A stretch of 64,000 nt of DNA, taken from positions 1,240,001-1,304,000 of the forward strand of contig NZ_JAKWJU010000002.1 of assembly GCF_022524345.1 (NCBI RefSeq). Reading direction: 5' to 3'. Origin of the DNA: Streptomyces marispadix. Its GTDB lineage: Bacteria > Actinomycetota > Actinomycetes > Streptomycetales > Streptomycetaceae. The notes beneath the pieces are model-generated. The model did no database searches and was not told the origin of the DNA. It saw nothing but the letters and a program-made list of their open reading frames with translations. Both the position numbers and the translations under genes were made by a program. Below, piece by piece: positions 52,933-63,495 of this stretch; within the stretch, counting starts at the first letter, position 1, and the number at the start of each line of letters is the position of its first letter.

Positions 52933-53895
52933 GTGCGCTTCGACGCCACCGGAAAAGTCACGCTCGACCACATCTACAACCAGCCCGATCCACGGGCGTA
53001 CTTCAGGGAGTTGCGCAAGCTCGACTACTGCGTGCCGCAGCAGGCGAAGCCCTACTTCGCCAAGCTCATCGAGGAGTACCGCGACGCCCGGCAGGTCGCG
53101 GTGCCCAAGGTGCTCGACATCGGCTGCTCCTACGGGATCAACGCCGCGCTGCTGAAGTACGACGTGACCATGGACGCGCTCTACGCCCGCTACTGCGACG
53201 AACACCTCGACGCCGGCGACGGATCGGACCCGCGCGCCGAGGAGTCCCCTGAGGCCCTGCTGGCCCGCGACCGCAGACTGGCCCGCGCTCACCGTCCGGT
53301 GCGCCCGGTGAGCGTCACCGGTCTCGACACCTCCGGCAGCGCACTGTCGTATGCGCTGGAGGCGGGCTTCCTCGACGACGCGGTCCACGCCGACCTGGAG
53401 CGCGCCGAGCCCTCGCCGCGCCAGCGTGAGCAGTTCGCCGGTACGGATCTGGTGATCTCGACGGGCTGCATCGGCTATGTCACCGAGCGCACTCTTACGC
53501 GTATCGTCCGCTCCATGGGAGAGCGGCGGCCGTGGATGGCGCACTTCGTGCTGCGCATGTTCCCGTTCGGCCCCGTGGAGAAGGCACTTGAGGAGCTGGG
53601 ATACAGCACGGTGTGCGCCGGTGACGTCTTCCGGCAGCGCCGGTTCGCGTCGGAGCAGGAGCAGACGCAGGTGCTGGAGACGATGAAGGAGGCCGGGGTC
53701 GACGCGGACGGCCTGGAGGCCGACGGCTGGCTCCACGCACGGCTGTATCTTTCCCGTCCCGCCGGCACCGAGGGGTGGCCGTGGTCCCCGGAGCGTCTCG
53801 CGCGGGAGACCGCCGCCGCACCGGGCCCTGCCGAGGGCCCGCCGACGTCCCCGCGCACCCCATCCGTCACCCGACCCGTCGACGAACCGAAGTGA
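52933..53895 (+). CDS. Class I SAM-dependent methyltransferase
   Basis: A 320-residue methyltransferase. Motif I is VLDIGCSYGINAAL at about residues 60-73, followed by an unusually long insertion (DEHLDAGDGSDPRAEESPEA) before the second SAM strand VTGLDTSGSALSYAL and motif STGCIGYVTE. The last 35 residues are Pro/Thr-rich. I cannot assign a methyl acceptor. It follows the oxygenase by 71 bases (GTG 52933 after AGGAG) and its stop overlaps the next start (GTGA at 53892). Confidence 0.82.
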   Translation: MRFDATGKVTLDHIYNQPDPRAYFRELRKLDYCVPQQAKPYFAKLIEEYRDARQVAVPKVLDIGCSYGINAALLKYDVTMDALYARYCDEHLDAGDGSDPRAEESPEALLARDRRLARAHRPVRPVSVTGLDTSGSALSYALEAGFLDDAVHADLERAEPSPRQREQFAGTDLVISTGCIGYVTERTLTRIVRSMGERRPWMAHFVLRMFPFGPVEKALEELGYSTVCAGDVFRQRRFASEQEQTQVLETMKEAGVDADGLEADGWLHARLYLSRPAGTEGWPWSPERLARETAAAPGPAEGPPTSPRTPSVTRPVDEPK

Positions 53896-55742
53896 GAACG
53901 GAATTGAACACCAGTCAGCCGAGCGCGCCCCAGGGAAGCGGAAGCGCCCCGACCACCCCCACGTTCGCGCTGGAGGAGACCCTGCCGCGCGTACCGCTGC
54001 CCACGCTGGAGGCGAGCTGCGAGAAGTTCCTCGAGTGGTGCGCGCCGCTGCTTCCCCCGGGCGAACTGGCCGCGACCAAGGAGGAGGTGGCGGCCTTCCT
54101 CGCCGCCGACGGACCGGGCCGTACGCTGCACGCGGCGCTGGAGGAGTACAACTCCTCGGAGGGCGTGCACAGTTGGCTCGACACCTTCTGGCCGTACCGC
54201 TATCTGGGGCGGCGTGACCGCATCGCGCTGAACGCCAACTTCTTCTTCCTCTTCAGGGACTCCGACGAGCAGCAGGTCGAGCGGGCGGCCGGACTCATCG
54301 CCGGCGCCCTCGACTTCAAGCGGCAGATCGACGAGGAGGCGATCCCGCCGGTCGTGCAGCGGGGCAGGCCGCAGTCGATGCAGCAGCTCAAGTACCTCTT
54401 CTCCAGCACCCGCATTCCGGGAACCGAGCAGGACACGTCCCGTACGCCGTATTCGCAGGAGCGGCCCGGACCGTCCCGGGCGCGCCACATCCTGGTCTTC
54501 TTCCGCGGCAACATCTTCCGCATGGACGTCGTCGGAGAGGACGGCGCGCCGCACGACCTGGAGGACCTTCAGGCGGGGCTGCGCGACGTGATGAAGGCCG
54601 GCGCCGAACCGGCCGCCCCCGGCACGTCGGTGGGCCACCTCACCACCATGGCCCGCGCGGACTGGGCACGTGCGCGTGCGTCGCTGCTGGACGTGGATCC
54701 CGGCAACGCCGAGGCCCTGCGTACGGTCGAGGACGCGCTGTTCTGCGTGTGCCTGGAGGACTTCGCGCCTTCGGGCGTCCAGGAGGCGTGCGACGAGCTG
54801 CTGTACGGGGACCGCGGCAACCGCTGGTTCGACAAGTCCGTGTCGTTCGTGGTCTTCGAGGACGGTCGCGCCGGGCTGAACGTGGAGCACTGCGAGCTGG
54901 ACGGCACCACCATCCTCAGCTTCGTCGACGCGCTGCTGCCCGTTCCGGCGTCGGTGCACTCCGAGCAGTCGGGTGCACGGGCACAGGGCCCGCCGTCGAC
55001 GGAGCCGGTGCGCTTCACGCTGAACGATGCGCTGCGCGGCCAAGTGCGCACCGCCGCCGAGGAGTTCGCGGAGTACGGACGCAGCACGGCGACCCGCACG
55101 GTCACCTTCGACGATTTCGGCAGCAACAACGCGAAGTCGCTCGGCGTCTCGCCGGACGCCTTCGTGCAGGCGGCCTACCAGTTGGCGCACCGGAGGGCCA
55201 AGGGCCATCTGGGCGCCACCTACGAGTCGATCGCCACGCGGCAGTACAGGCACGGCCGTACGGAGGCGATGCGCGTCGTCACCCCGGAGATGTTCGCGTT
55301 CACGGACGCCATGGAGGACCCGGAGGCGGACGCGGCGACGCGGCGCGCGGCCTTCCGGGCGGCGGCGGAGGGGCATGTGCGGCGTGCGAAGGAGTGCCAG
55401 GCCGTCGAGGCGCCCGAACAGCACCTGTGGGAACTGGAGTTGATCCAGCGGCGGCGGGGCGAGGAGCTGGGCGTGCCGGAGCAGCCGTCGCTGTACCGCA
55501 GCGCGGGCTGGCTGACGATGAGGGACGACTATCTGAGCACCAGCTCCGCTCCGTCCACCAACATCCAGTTCTTCGGCTTCGGTTCGACGAGCAGCCGCTG
55601 CATCGGCGTGGCGTATGTGCTGCTGCCGGAGCGCTTCAACCTCTATCTGAGCACGCCGCGTGCGGTGGCCGAGCAGATGCACACGTTCGCGGAGGAGTTG
55701 AAGGGCGCGGTGGCCGAACTGCGGGAGCTGCTCGCGGACTAG
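53892..55742 (+). CDS. Choline/carnitine O-acyltransferase family protein
   Basis: A 616-residue carnitine-acyltransferase-fold enzyme. It has the family opening LPRVPLPTLEASCEKFLEW, then YRYLGRRDRIALNANFFFLF, the catalytic His at about 333 in GLNVEHCELDGTTI, and the C-terminal STSSAPSTNIQFFGFGSTSS with the carnitine/CoA-site STS-type residues. It transfers an acyl group between CoA and the hydroxyl of carnitine or a related betaine. Such enzymes are mainly eukaryotic and uncommon in bacteria. The GTG overlaps the methyltransferase stop; a TTG at 53904 is an alternative. Confidence 0.88.
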   Translation: MRTELNTSQPSAPQGSGSAPTTPTFALEETLPRVPLPTLEASCEKFLEWCAPLLPPGELAATKEEVAAFLAADGPGRTLHAALEEYNSSEGVHSWLDTFWPYRYLGRRDRIALNANFFFLFRDSDEQQVERAAGLIAGALDFKRQIDEEAIPPVVQRGRPQSMQQLKYLFSSTRIPGTEQDTSRTPYSQERPGPSRARHILVFFRGNIFRMDVVGEDGAPHDLEDLQAGLRDVMKAGAEPAAPGTSVGHLTTMARADWARARASLLDVDPGNAEALRTVEDALFCVCLEDFAPSGVQEACDELLYGDRGNRWFDKSVSFVVFEDGRAGLNVEHCELDGTTILSFVDALLPVPASVHSEQSGARAQGPPSTEPVRFTLNDALRGQVRTAAEEFAEYGRSTATRTVTFDDFGSNNAKSLGVSPDAFVQAAYQLAHRRAKGHLGATYESIATRQYRHGRTEAMRVVTPEMFAFTDAMEDPEADAATRRAAFRAAAEGHVRRAKECQAVEAPEQHLWELELIQRRRGEELGVPEQPSLYRSAGWLTMRDDYLSTSSAPSTNIQFFGFGSTSSRCIGVAYVLLPERFNLYLSTPRAVAEQMHTFAEELKGAVAELRELLAD

Positions 55743-55773
55743 CCCCCCCCGTAGGCACAGCAAGACACTTGGG

Positions 55774-55811
55774 CACCTGGCCAATTGGCCGGTTGGCCGG
55801 TTGGCCAGGTG
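55774..55811. terminator. Hairpin after the acyltransferase
   Basis: CACCTGGCCAA (55774-55784) with TTGGCCAGGTG (55801-55811) enclose 16 bases made of the repeat GGCCGGTT. It lies 32 bases after the stop and probably ends the operon. Confidence 0.5.
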
Positions 55812-56534
55812 GGCCCGCCGAGTGGACCGCTGCATCGCGGAACTGCCGCCCGCGGAACGGGAGTTGCTGCTGGCAGCGCTGGCTCCGTCGGTACTGGACC
55901 CGCGGGGCGACGCGCTCCCGGCCCGGTCGGGGGCGGCACTGCCGGGGGCCGCCGGAGCCCATCTGGCCGCCGTCCGCGAGAGGTTCGCACCTGAGCGGCT
56001 GCTGGACCGGGAGGAGGAGCTGGCCGAACTGGTGGAGTTCTGCGCCGGAGATCAGCGGTACCTGTGGTGGCAGGCGGCTCCGTGGGCGGGGAAGACGGCG
56101 CTGATGTCCTCGTTCGTGCTGGAACCGCCGAGCGGTGTCGACGTGGCGTCGTTCTTCGTCACCCGCCGCCACGGCCCCGACGAGGCCCACAGCGGGCCCT
56201 GGCGAAGGCCGCAGCGCTCACCGGCGAGCACGCACGTGCCGACGCGTTCGCCCTGGCGATGCACTCCCGTGGTGAACGGGCCTCCGCACTGGTCGAGTCG
56301 GCAGCCGCCGACCTGCGTTTGAGGGAGGGCACCGCCGACGCCTCCCTGCGCGAGGAGTGCACGCTACGGGCGACACGGCGCGCGGCCGAGGCCCTGGCGC
56401 TGGAGGTGTGGACGCAGATCCACTGGGTCTTCCAGGACGGCAGCGGTCCGCTGTCGTTCGCGGTGAAGCTCGATCCGCGCTGTGCCGACGTGCTGCTGGA
56501 ACTGGGCTCGGGTGCCAGGGAGTTCGAGGCGTGA
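55801..56534 (+). pseudogene. Decayed AAA/NACHT-like NTPase gene (internal deletion and frameshift)
   Basis: The first part (frame of 55801) reads ERLLDREEELAELVEFC, then YLWWQAAPWAGKTALMSSFV with a Walker A (GKT), and FFVTRRH, as at the start of actinomycete NTPase-repeat proteins. Frame is lost near 56170-56200. A second part, in another frame to 56534, starts ALAKAAALTGEHARADAFAL, like the alanine-rich repeats at the far end of the same kind of protein, and ends in a distinct tail. The middle (Walker B and most repeats) is gone. Both halves could belong to one ancestral gene; this is inference. Confidence 0.6.
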
Positions 56535-56661
56535 CTGCCGCAGGAGCCTCACGCGCGGTTCCCCGTCGGCATCACGTAGGACCTGGCGCCGGGGCGCGAA
56601 CCGCCCTGCGGCGCCGGGCAGTCGCCGCCGAAGCGGTCGGCGCGTCCGCGTGGGGCGGCCC

Positions 56662-57321
56662 CTACCGCCCCGCCTCGCGGGCGCCCCGCCTCTCCCCCGC
56701 CGTCAGCGAGGCATGCAGCGGCTCCAGCCCCGCCAGCAGGCCGGCGAGGGCGAGTTCGAAGCTGTCGCTGTCGATCTCCTCGGCGTGCGCGGGAATCAGA
56801 TGCGCCTGTACGAGATTGGGGTAGCGCTCGAAGTAGACGCGTGTGTCGTCGGCGAAACCGCTCGCGAACGGCGTGGTGGCCGCCCCGATGACCAGGTACT
56901 TCACGGAGGCGGCGATCATCGTCGCATAGCGCGGCGGCCAGCCGTCCCCCACGAGCCCGCCGTGCACGGCGTCCGCCATGGCGAGGAAGTCCTCGCGGCG
57001 GCCGGTCCCGGCGGCCACCACGGGCGCCGCGTTGGGATGCCCGCGGAGCGCCGCGTGATACGACCTGCCCCATGTCTCCAGCCCGGCACGCCAGCCCCGT
57101 TCGAAGCCCGAGGTGTCCACCTGCCGCGTGAGGAGGTTGGCGACGGCGTCGAGGACGGCGTCCTTGTTCGGATAGTGGCTGTAGAGGGAGGCGGCCTTCA
57201 CATCGAGCCTCAGGGCCAGGTTCCGCATGGAGAGCGCGCCGATGCCCTCCGCGTCGATCAGCTCCAGCGCGGCGTCACGGATGCGCTCCCGGCTGAGGAG
57301 GGGCGATTTCGGACGAGGCAT
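56662..57321 (-). CDS. TetR family transcriptional regulator
   Basis: A 219-residue repressor. The N-terminal HTH is RERIRDAALELIDAEGIGAL then MRNLALRLDVKAASLYSHYP (residues about 10-50), and the remainder is the helical ligand and dimer domain of the TetR_C_3-like type. It is divergent from the acyl-CoA dehydrogenase, and repeated CTAAC/GTTAG half-sites lie between the two, so it probably represses both genes and responds to a CoA ester. Confidence 0.88.
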   Translation of the reverse strand: MPRPKSPLLSRERIRDAALELIDAEGIGALSMRNLALRLDVKAASLYSHYPNKDAVLDAVANLLTRQVDTSGFERGWRAGLETWGRSYHAALRGHPNAAPVVAAGTGRREDFLAMADAVHGGLVGDGWPPRYATMIAASVKYLVIGAATTPFASGFADDTRVYFERYPNLVQAHLIPAHAEEIDSDSFELALAGLLAGLEPLHASLTAGERRGAREAGR

Positions 57322-57345
57322 CGGCAGATGGGCTCCTTGTGAAAA

Positions 57346-57389
57346 CTAACGCCGTAAGGTTAGCGTGCGGGCACACGGAAACCTAACGC
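57346..57389. promoter_or_regulatory. Candidate TetR operators
   Basis: CTAAC (57346-57350) and GTTAG (57359-57363) form an inverted repeat with an 8-base centre; a third half-site CTAACGC is at 57383-57389. They fill the 93-base gap between the divergent regulator and dehydrogenase genes. Confidence 0.5.
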
Positions 57390-57414
57390 TGTTCGCGACG
57401 ACTTCGCGCAGTCC

Positions 57415-58671
57415 GTGACGTACGAGGACGAGGAGATCTCCGTGCCGCCCGTGACGCCCCAGACCCCGCTCGGACTCTTCGGCACCGAAGCCCTGATCGG
57501 CGAGGAGGACCGCGCGATCCGGGACACCGTTCGGCAGTACGTGTCCGACAAGGTGCGCCCGAACCTCGCAGGCTGGTACGAGGAGGGCGCCATCCCCGCA
57601 CGCGAACTCGCAAGGGAACTGGGCACGTTGGGCGTCCTCGGCATGCATCTGGAGGGCTACGGCTGCGCGGGCACCAGCGCCACCGCCTACGGACTGGCGT
57701 GCATGGAGCTGGAGGCGGGCGACTCGGGGCTGCGCTCCCTGGTCTCCGTGCAGGGCTCGCTGGCGATGTTCGCGATCTGGAAGTACGGCAGCGAGGAGCA
57801 GAAGCAGCAGTGGCTGCCCCGCATGGCCTCGGGCGAGGCCATCGGCTGCTTCGGCCTGACCGAACCGGACTTCGGCTCCAACCCGGCGGGCATGCGTACA
57901 CGGGCGAGGCGCGACGGCTCCGACTGGGTCCTCGACGGCACCAAGATGTGGATCACGAACGGGTCCGTCGCCGATGTCGCCGTCGTATGGGCACGTACGG
58001 AGGACGAGGGCGCCGGCGGCGATGGCACGGGCGGCGGCGCCGGGGGCAGGGCGGGCAGGGTGCGCGGATTCCTCGTGCCCGCGGGCACGCCCGGCTTCTC
58101 CGCCCCGGAGATCAAGAGGAAGATGTCGCTGCGTGCGTCGGTGACCTCCGAACTCGTCCTGGAGAGCGTGCGGTTGCCGGACTCGGCCGTCCTGCCGGAC
58201 GCCGTCGGGCTCTCCGGGCCCCTCTCCTGTCTCAACGAGGCGCGCTACGGCATCGTCTTCGGCGCCCTCGGGGCGGCACGCGACTGCCTGGAGACCACCC
58301 TCGGATATGCGCGGCAGCGGGAGATCTTCGACAAGCCCCTCGCCGCCTACCAGCTCTCCCAGGCCAAACTCGCCGACATGTCACTGGAGTTGGGCAAGGG
58401 CATGCTGCTGGCGCTGCATCTGGCCTCGCTCAAGGACGCCGGGACGCTGCGCCCCGAGCAGATCAGCCTCGGCAAGCTCAACAGCACCCGCGAGGCCATC
58501 GCCATCGCCCGCGAGTGCCGCACGATGCTCGGCGCCGCCGGGATCACCCTGGAGTACCCGGTGATGCGGCACGCCAACAACCTTGAGTCCGTGCTCACTT
58601 ACGAGGGCACCTCCGAGGTGCATCAGCTCGTGATCGGCCAGGCGCTCACAGGCGAGGTCGCTTTCCGCTGA
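57415..58671 (+). CDS. Acyl-CoA dehydrogenase, glutaryl-CoA dehydrogenase-like
   Basis: A 418-residue FAD enzyme. Signatures are CFGLTEPDFGSNPAGMRT, WITNGSVADVAVVWAR, YARQREIFDKPLAAYQL, and the catalytic Glu in LTYEGTSEVHQLVIG. Opening PLGLFGTEALIGEEDRAIRD and the Arg/Ser pattern point to the glutaryl-CoA dehydrogenase branch, which oxidises and decarboxylates glutaryl-CoA to crotonyl-CoA; a non-decarboxylating relative is possible. A Gly-rich insertion lies near residues 197-215. GTG 57415 used; GTG 57443 is also possible. Confidence 0.85.
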   Translation: MTYEDEEISVPPVTPQTPLGLFGTEALIGEEDRAIRDTVRQYVSDKVRPNLAGWYEEGAIPARELARELGTLGVLGMHLEGYGCAGTSATAYGLACMELEAGDSGLRSLVSVQGSLAMFAIWKYGSEEQKQQWLPRMASGEAIGCFGLTEPDFGSNPAGMRTRARRDGSDWVLDGTKMWITNGSVADVAVVWARTEDEGAGGDGTGGGAGGRAGRVRGFLVPAGTPGFSAPEIKRKMSLRASVTSELVLESVRLPDSAVLPDAVGLSGPLSCLNEARYGIVFGALGAARDCLETTLGYARQREIFDKPLAAYQLSQAKLADMSLELGKGMLLALHLASLKDAGTLRPEQISLGKLNSTREAIAIARECRTMLGAAGITLEYPVMRHANNLESVLTYEGTSEVHQLVIGQALTGEVAFR

Positions 58672-58718
58672 CGGCGGCCGCATGGGCTTCGCCGAGGGCG
58701 CCCGCCCGTGGCACTCGT

Positions 58719-59414
58719 TCATCCGGAGGCGGCACGGCGGGCGATCACCTGCACGCTGCGGGTGGTCTCACCGTGGTGCAGCGTGGCGGTCGCCATAGGG
58801 CGCTCCTCCTCGACGGTGAAACCGTGGGCGTGCAGCAACTCCCGTAGCTCCTGGGGCCGATGGTGCCTGAAGAGCCCGCCGTCGGGCGTGGTGAAGACGC
58901 CGTACGGGCGGCCGGGGTCCGCAGCCGCGCCCTCCTCGTAGCGGCGCACATGGCGCTCGTCGCTCTGCAACGGCACGTCGCTGAGGTAGAGCACCCCCGA
59001 CGGCCGTACCAGACGGGCGAGTTCGGCCATGACCGCGTGCTGGTCCGCGTCGCCTGTGACGACGCCGAGCACCACGAAGAGCAGCGCCGCGTCGAAGGAG
59101 CCGTCCGCGAACGGCAGAGGCAGCGCGGTGAACAACTCCAGCCTCAGCTCCGGGTGTTCGCGGAGCCCCCGCTCGATGAGGGCCCGCGACGGGTCTACGC
59201 CGTGTACGCCGCCGTAGCCCAGCTCGACGAGCTGCGCCGTCAACCGCCCGTAGCCGCACCCGTAGTCGAGAATCCTCGCCTCACGTGGCACGTACTGCTC
59301 CAGCAGCCCGTGGTCGAGGGGATGGGTGAAGGTCTTGGCCGCGCCCGTGCCCTCCCAGAAGCCGTGCACGGCGGGACGCCCGGGGCGCGGGGCTGAGGAC
59401 TCCGAGGAAGCCAT
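58719..59414 (-). CDS. Class I SAM-dependent methyltransferase
   Basis: A 231-residue methyltransferase. Motif I ILDYGCGYGRLTAQL is near residue 47, followed by GVDPSRALIERG, the acidic loop PFADGSFDAALLFVVLG, and LVRPSGVLYLSDVPL. These fit small-molecule methyltransferases of the UbiE/type-11 group; the acceptor is unknown. ATG 59414; the frame is open further upstream but lacks similarity. Confidence 0.8.
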   Translation of the reverse strand: MASSESSAPRPGRPAVHGFWEGTGAAKTFTHPLDHGLLEQYVPREARILDYGCGYGRLTAQLVELGYGGVHGVDPSRALIERGLREHPELRLELFTALPLPFADGSFDAALLFVVLGVVTGDADQHAVMAELARLVRPSGVLYLSDVPLQSDERHVRRYEEGAAADPGRPYGVFTTPDGGLFRHHRPQELRELLHAHGFTVEEERPMATATLHHGETTRSVQVIARRAASG

Positions 59415-59511
59415 GCCCGGAGCGTAGCGACGTGATGCGCAGCCCGGCTGCGGTGATTCCGGCCGTCCGCGGGAGCGCACTCGCCATGCGCTACGGGCCG
59501 TGCACACGGCT

Positions 59512-59547
59512 GTGGGCCGCGCCTCCCGGAAGGAGGACACGGCCCAC
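59512..59547 (-). terminator. Terminator after the isocitrate dehydrogenase gene
   Basis: A two-part stem: GTGGGCCG (59512-59519) with CGGCCCAC (59540-59547), and inside it CCTCC (59522-59526) with GGAGG (59532-59536). It lies about 85 bases beyond the dehydrogenase stop on the minus strand. Confidence 0.55.
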
Positions 59548-59632
59548 ACTCACACACGCACACCCACCGGCTTGCAGGCGCTGCGGCCGACGGCCGGACG
59601 GCCCGGCGGACCCGCAGGCCCGCCGCCTGGTG

Positions 59633-62031
<2,399 letters not shown>

Positions 62032-62223
62032 TGGCACGATTTCTTGTCCCCAGAGAGATCGGAGTGGGATTACATCTCCTGGGAGGAGACGATCCGTCTG
62101 CTGCGTTCACCGGCCAATGCCCGGCGGCTGGTCGAGTCGATCGCGGAGGCGGAAACGGCCGTGGCTGCGGACCTTCCGGGCAACTCCCCGCAGAGCCTCG
62201 GCAGTTGCCGTCGCGAGTCTTGA
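62032..62223 (+). pseudogene. Remnant of a Phd/YefM-type antitoxin gene (C-terminal end)
   Basis: In the frame ending at the TGA 62221-62223, codons read SEWDYISWEETIRLLRSPAN then ARRLVESIAEAE. This is the C-terminal segment of YefM/Phd antitoxins, which often reads SWEETLYLLRSPANA-RLLESI. The N-terminal DNA-binding half is absent, a TAG closes the frame at 62029, there is no start codon, and no YoeB/Doc toxin follows. The tail after the match is unrelated sequence. Confidence 0.6.
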
Positions 62224-62414
62224 AATCGCCCTCCGACCGGCCGAAACGCAGCGGTGATCCACCGAAACAAGGCCGCTCGTAAGTTGACAACAATCCCACA
62301 TTCGCCGTACTGGACCGCTACGTTGGTGTCGACCTGCCGACTGCGCGTATGGAACGGCGCGCAGCGGGACCGCGAGGGAACGCGTCGCGACGGATTCCAC
62401 TGAGGGGGCCGGCG

Positions 62415-63278
62415 ATGGCAAGACTGAGATGCTTCAGATGCGGGGCGCGCATTCAAGTGGACGGCACGTCCGCGTGCACGTGTACGCCCTTTGCCAGCCG
62501 TGAAATCGAACCGGCGGACTTCGAGCCTTTCCGGCCTCGTCTCAACGAACTCCCGGACGGGCGTTCCGAGGACGGCGCCGAGGACCCGCCCGTGGCGGGT
62601 ACCGGCCGCCCGCGCATCAGCCGCCGCAGCACGAGCGTACTCGTGGGCGTCGCCGCGGCGGTGACGATCGGCACGGTCGCGTTCGCGCTGGACGGTACGA
62701 GTTCGGGGCCCGCGTCTGCGGACCGCGGCAGGCCGGCGGTCTCGGTGTCCCCCGACCCTGACATCGTGGCGCGCGAAGTGGCCCAGAACGCACAGCAGGA
62801 CGCACCGGACGACCCCGGCACGGTCACCCCCTCCAAGCCCGCCGACAACGGCATGTGGCCGATGAGCGAGGGCGAGGGCAAGGGCAAGCACCCCGGTTCC
62901 GAGCCCCCCGCACCGAGCGACGAGGCACCCTCTCCCTCGCCGTCCGGCGACGCGTCGGGCGGCGGCACCGCGGACGGGGGCACTGCCGACGGAGGCACCT
63001 CGACCGGCGGCGGCACCGGCGACCCGGGCGGCGACGACGGCGGCTCGGACGGCGGCGGCGACCAGCACGGCGGTGGCCTGCTGGGCGGCCTGCTCTTCGG
63101 CGGTCTCTTCGGCGGCGGCGACGGGCACGACGACCACCACGACGACGGCGGCCACCAGAACGGCGGCTACTACGACGGCCGGGGCCACGGCGGCTACGGT
63201 CACGGAGGTTACGGCCACGGCGGCCACGGCGGCTACGGCGGCGGGCACGGTCATGGCGGCGGGTACGGCCACCACTAG
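62415..63278 (+). CDS. Zinc-ribbon membrane protein with Gly/His-rich tail
   Basis: A 287-residue protein I do not recognise as a named family. Residues 1-25 hold a small zinc ribbon-like set (C6-x2-C9 and C21-x-C23). A single membrane helix (about 73-92, STSVLVGVAAAVTIGTVAFA) follows. The extracytoplasmic part is Pro/Ser/Asp/Gly-rich, then a hydrophobic GGGLLGGLLFGGLFGGG patch and a tail of GHGGYGHGGYGHGG-type repeats with an HDDHHDD cluster. The tail should bind metals such as Ni, Cu or Zn. GAGGGGG precedes ATG 62415. Confidence 0.7.
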   Translation: MARLRCFRCGARIQVDGTSACTCTPFASREIEPADFEPFRPRLNELPDGRSEDGAEDPPVAGTGRPRISRRSTSVLVGVAAAVTIGTVAFALDGTSSGPASADRGRPAVSVSPDPDIVAREVAQNAQQDAPDDPGTVTPSKPADNGMWPMSEGEGKGKHPGSEPPAPSDEAPSPSPSGDASGGGTADGGTADGGTSTGGGTGDPGGDDGGSDGGGDQHGGGLLGGLLFGGLFGGGDGHDDHHDDGGHQNGGYYDGRGHGGYGHGGYGHGGHGGYGGGHGHGGGYGHH

Positions 63279-63495
63279 GCCGCTCCACCACCAGACCACC
63301 GGCCACCGGACCACCGCTCGCCACCGGCGTCACGGCCGACTGCGTAACTCCCGGGCGGAGCCCGCGCCTTGGAGCGCTCATCGACGCCCTCCCCCGCGCT
63401 GACCTGGCGGCCTCGGCGCGCACTGGCCAAACCGGCCCGGCACGGTTGATCATGGCTGCCGTCGACCGCTCGAAGGACCCTCTGCCGGAGCCCGT

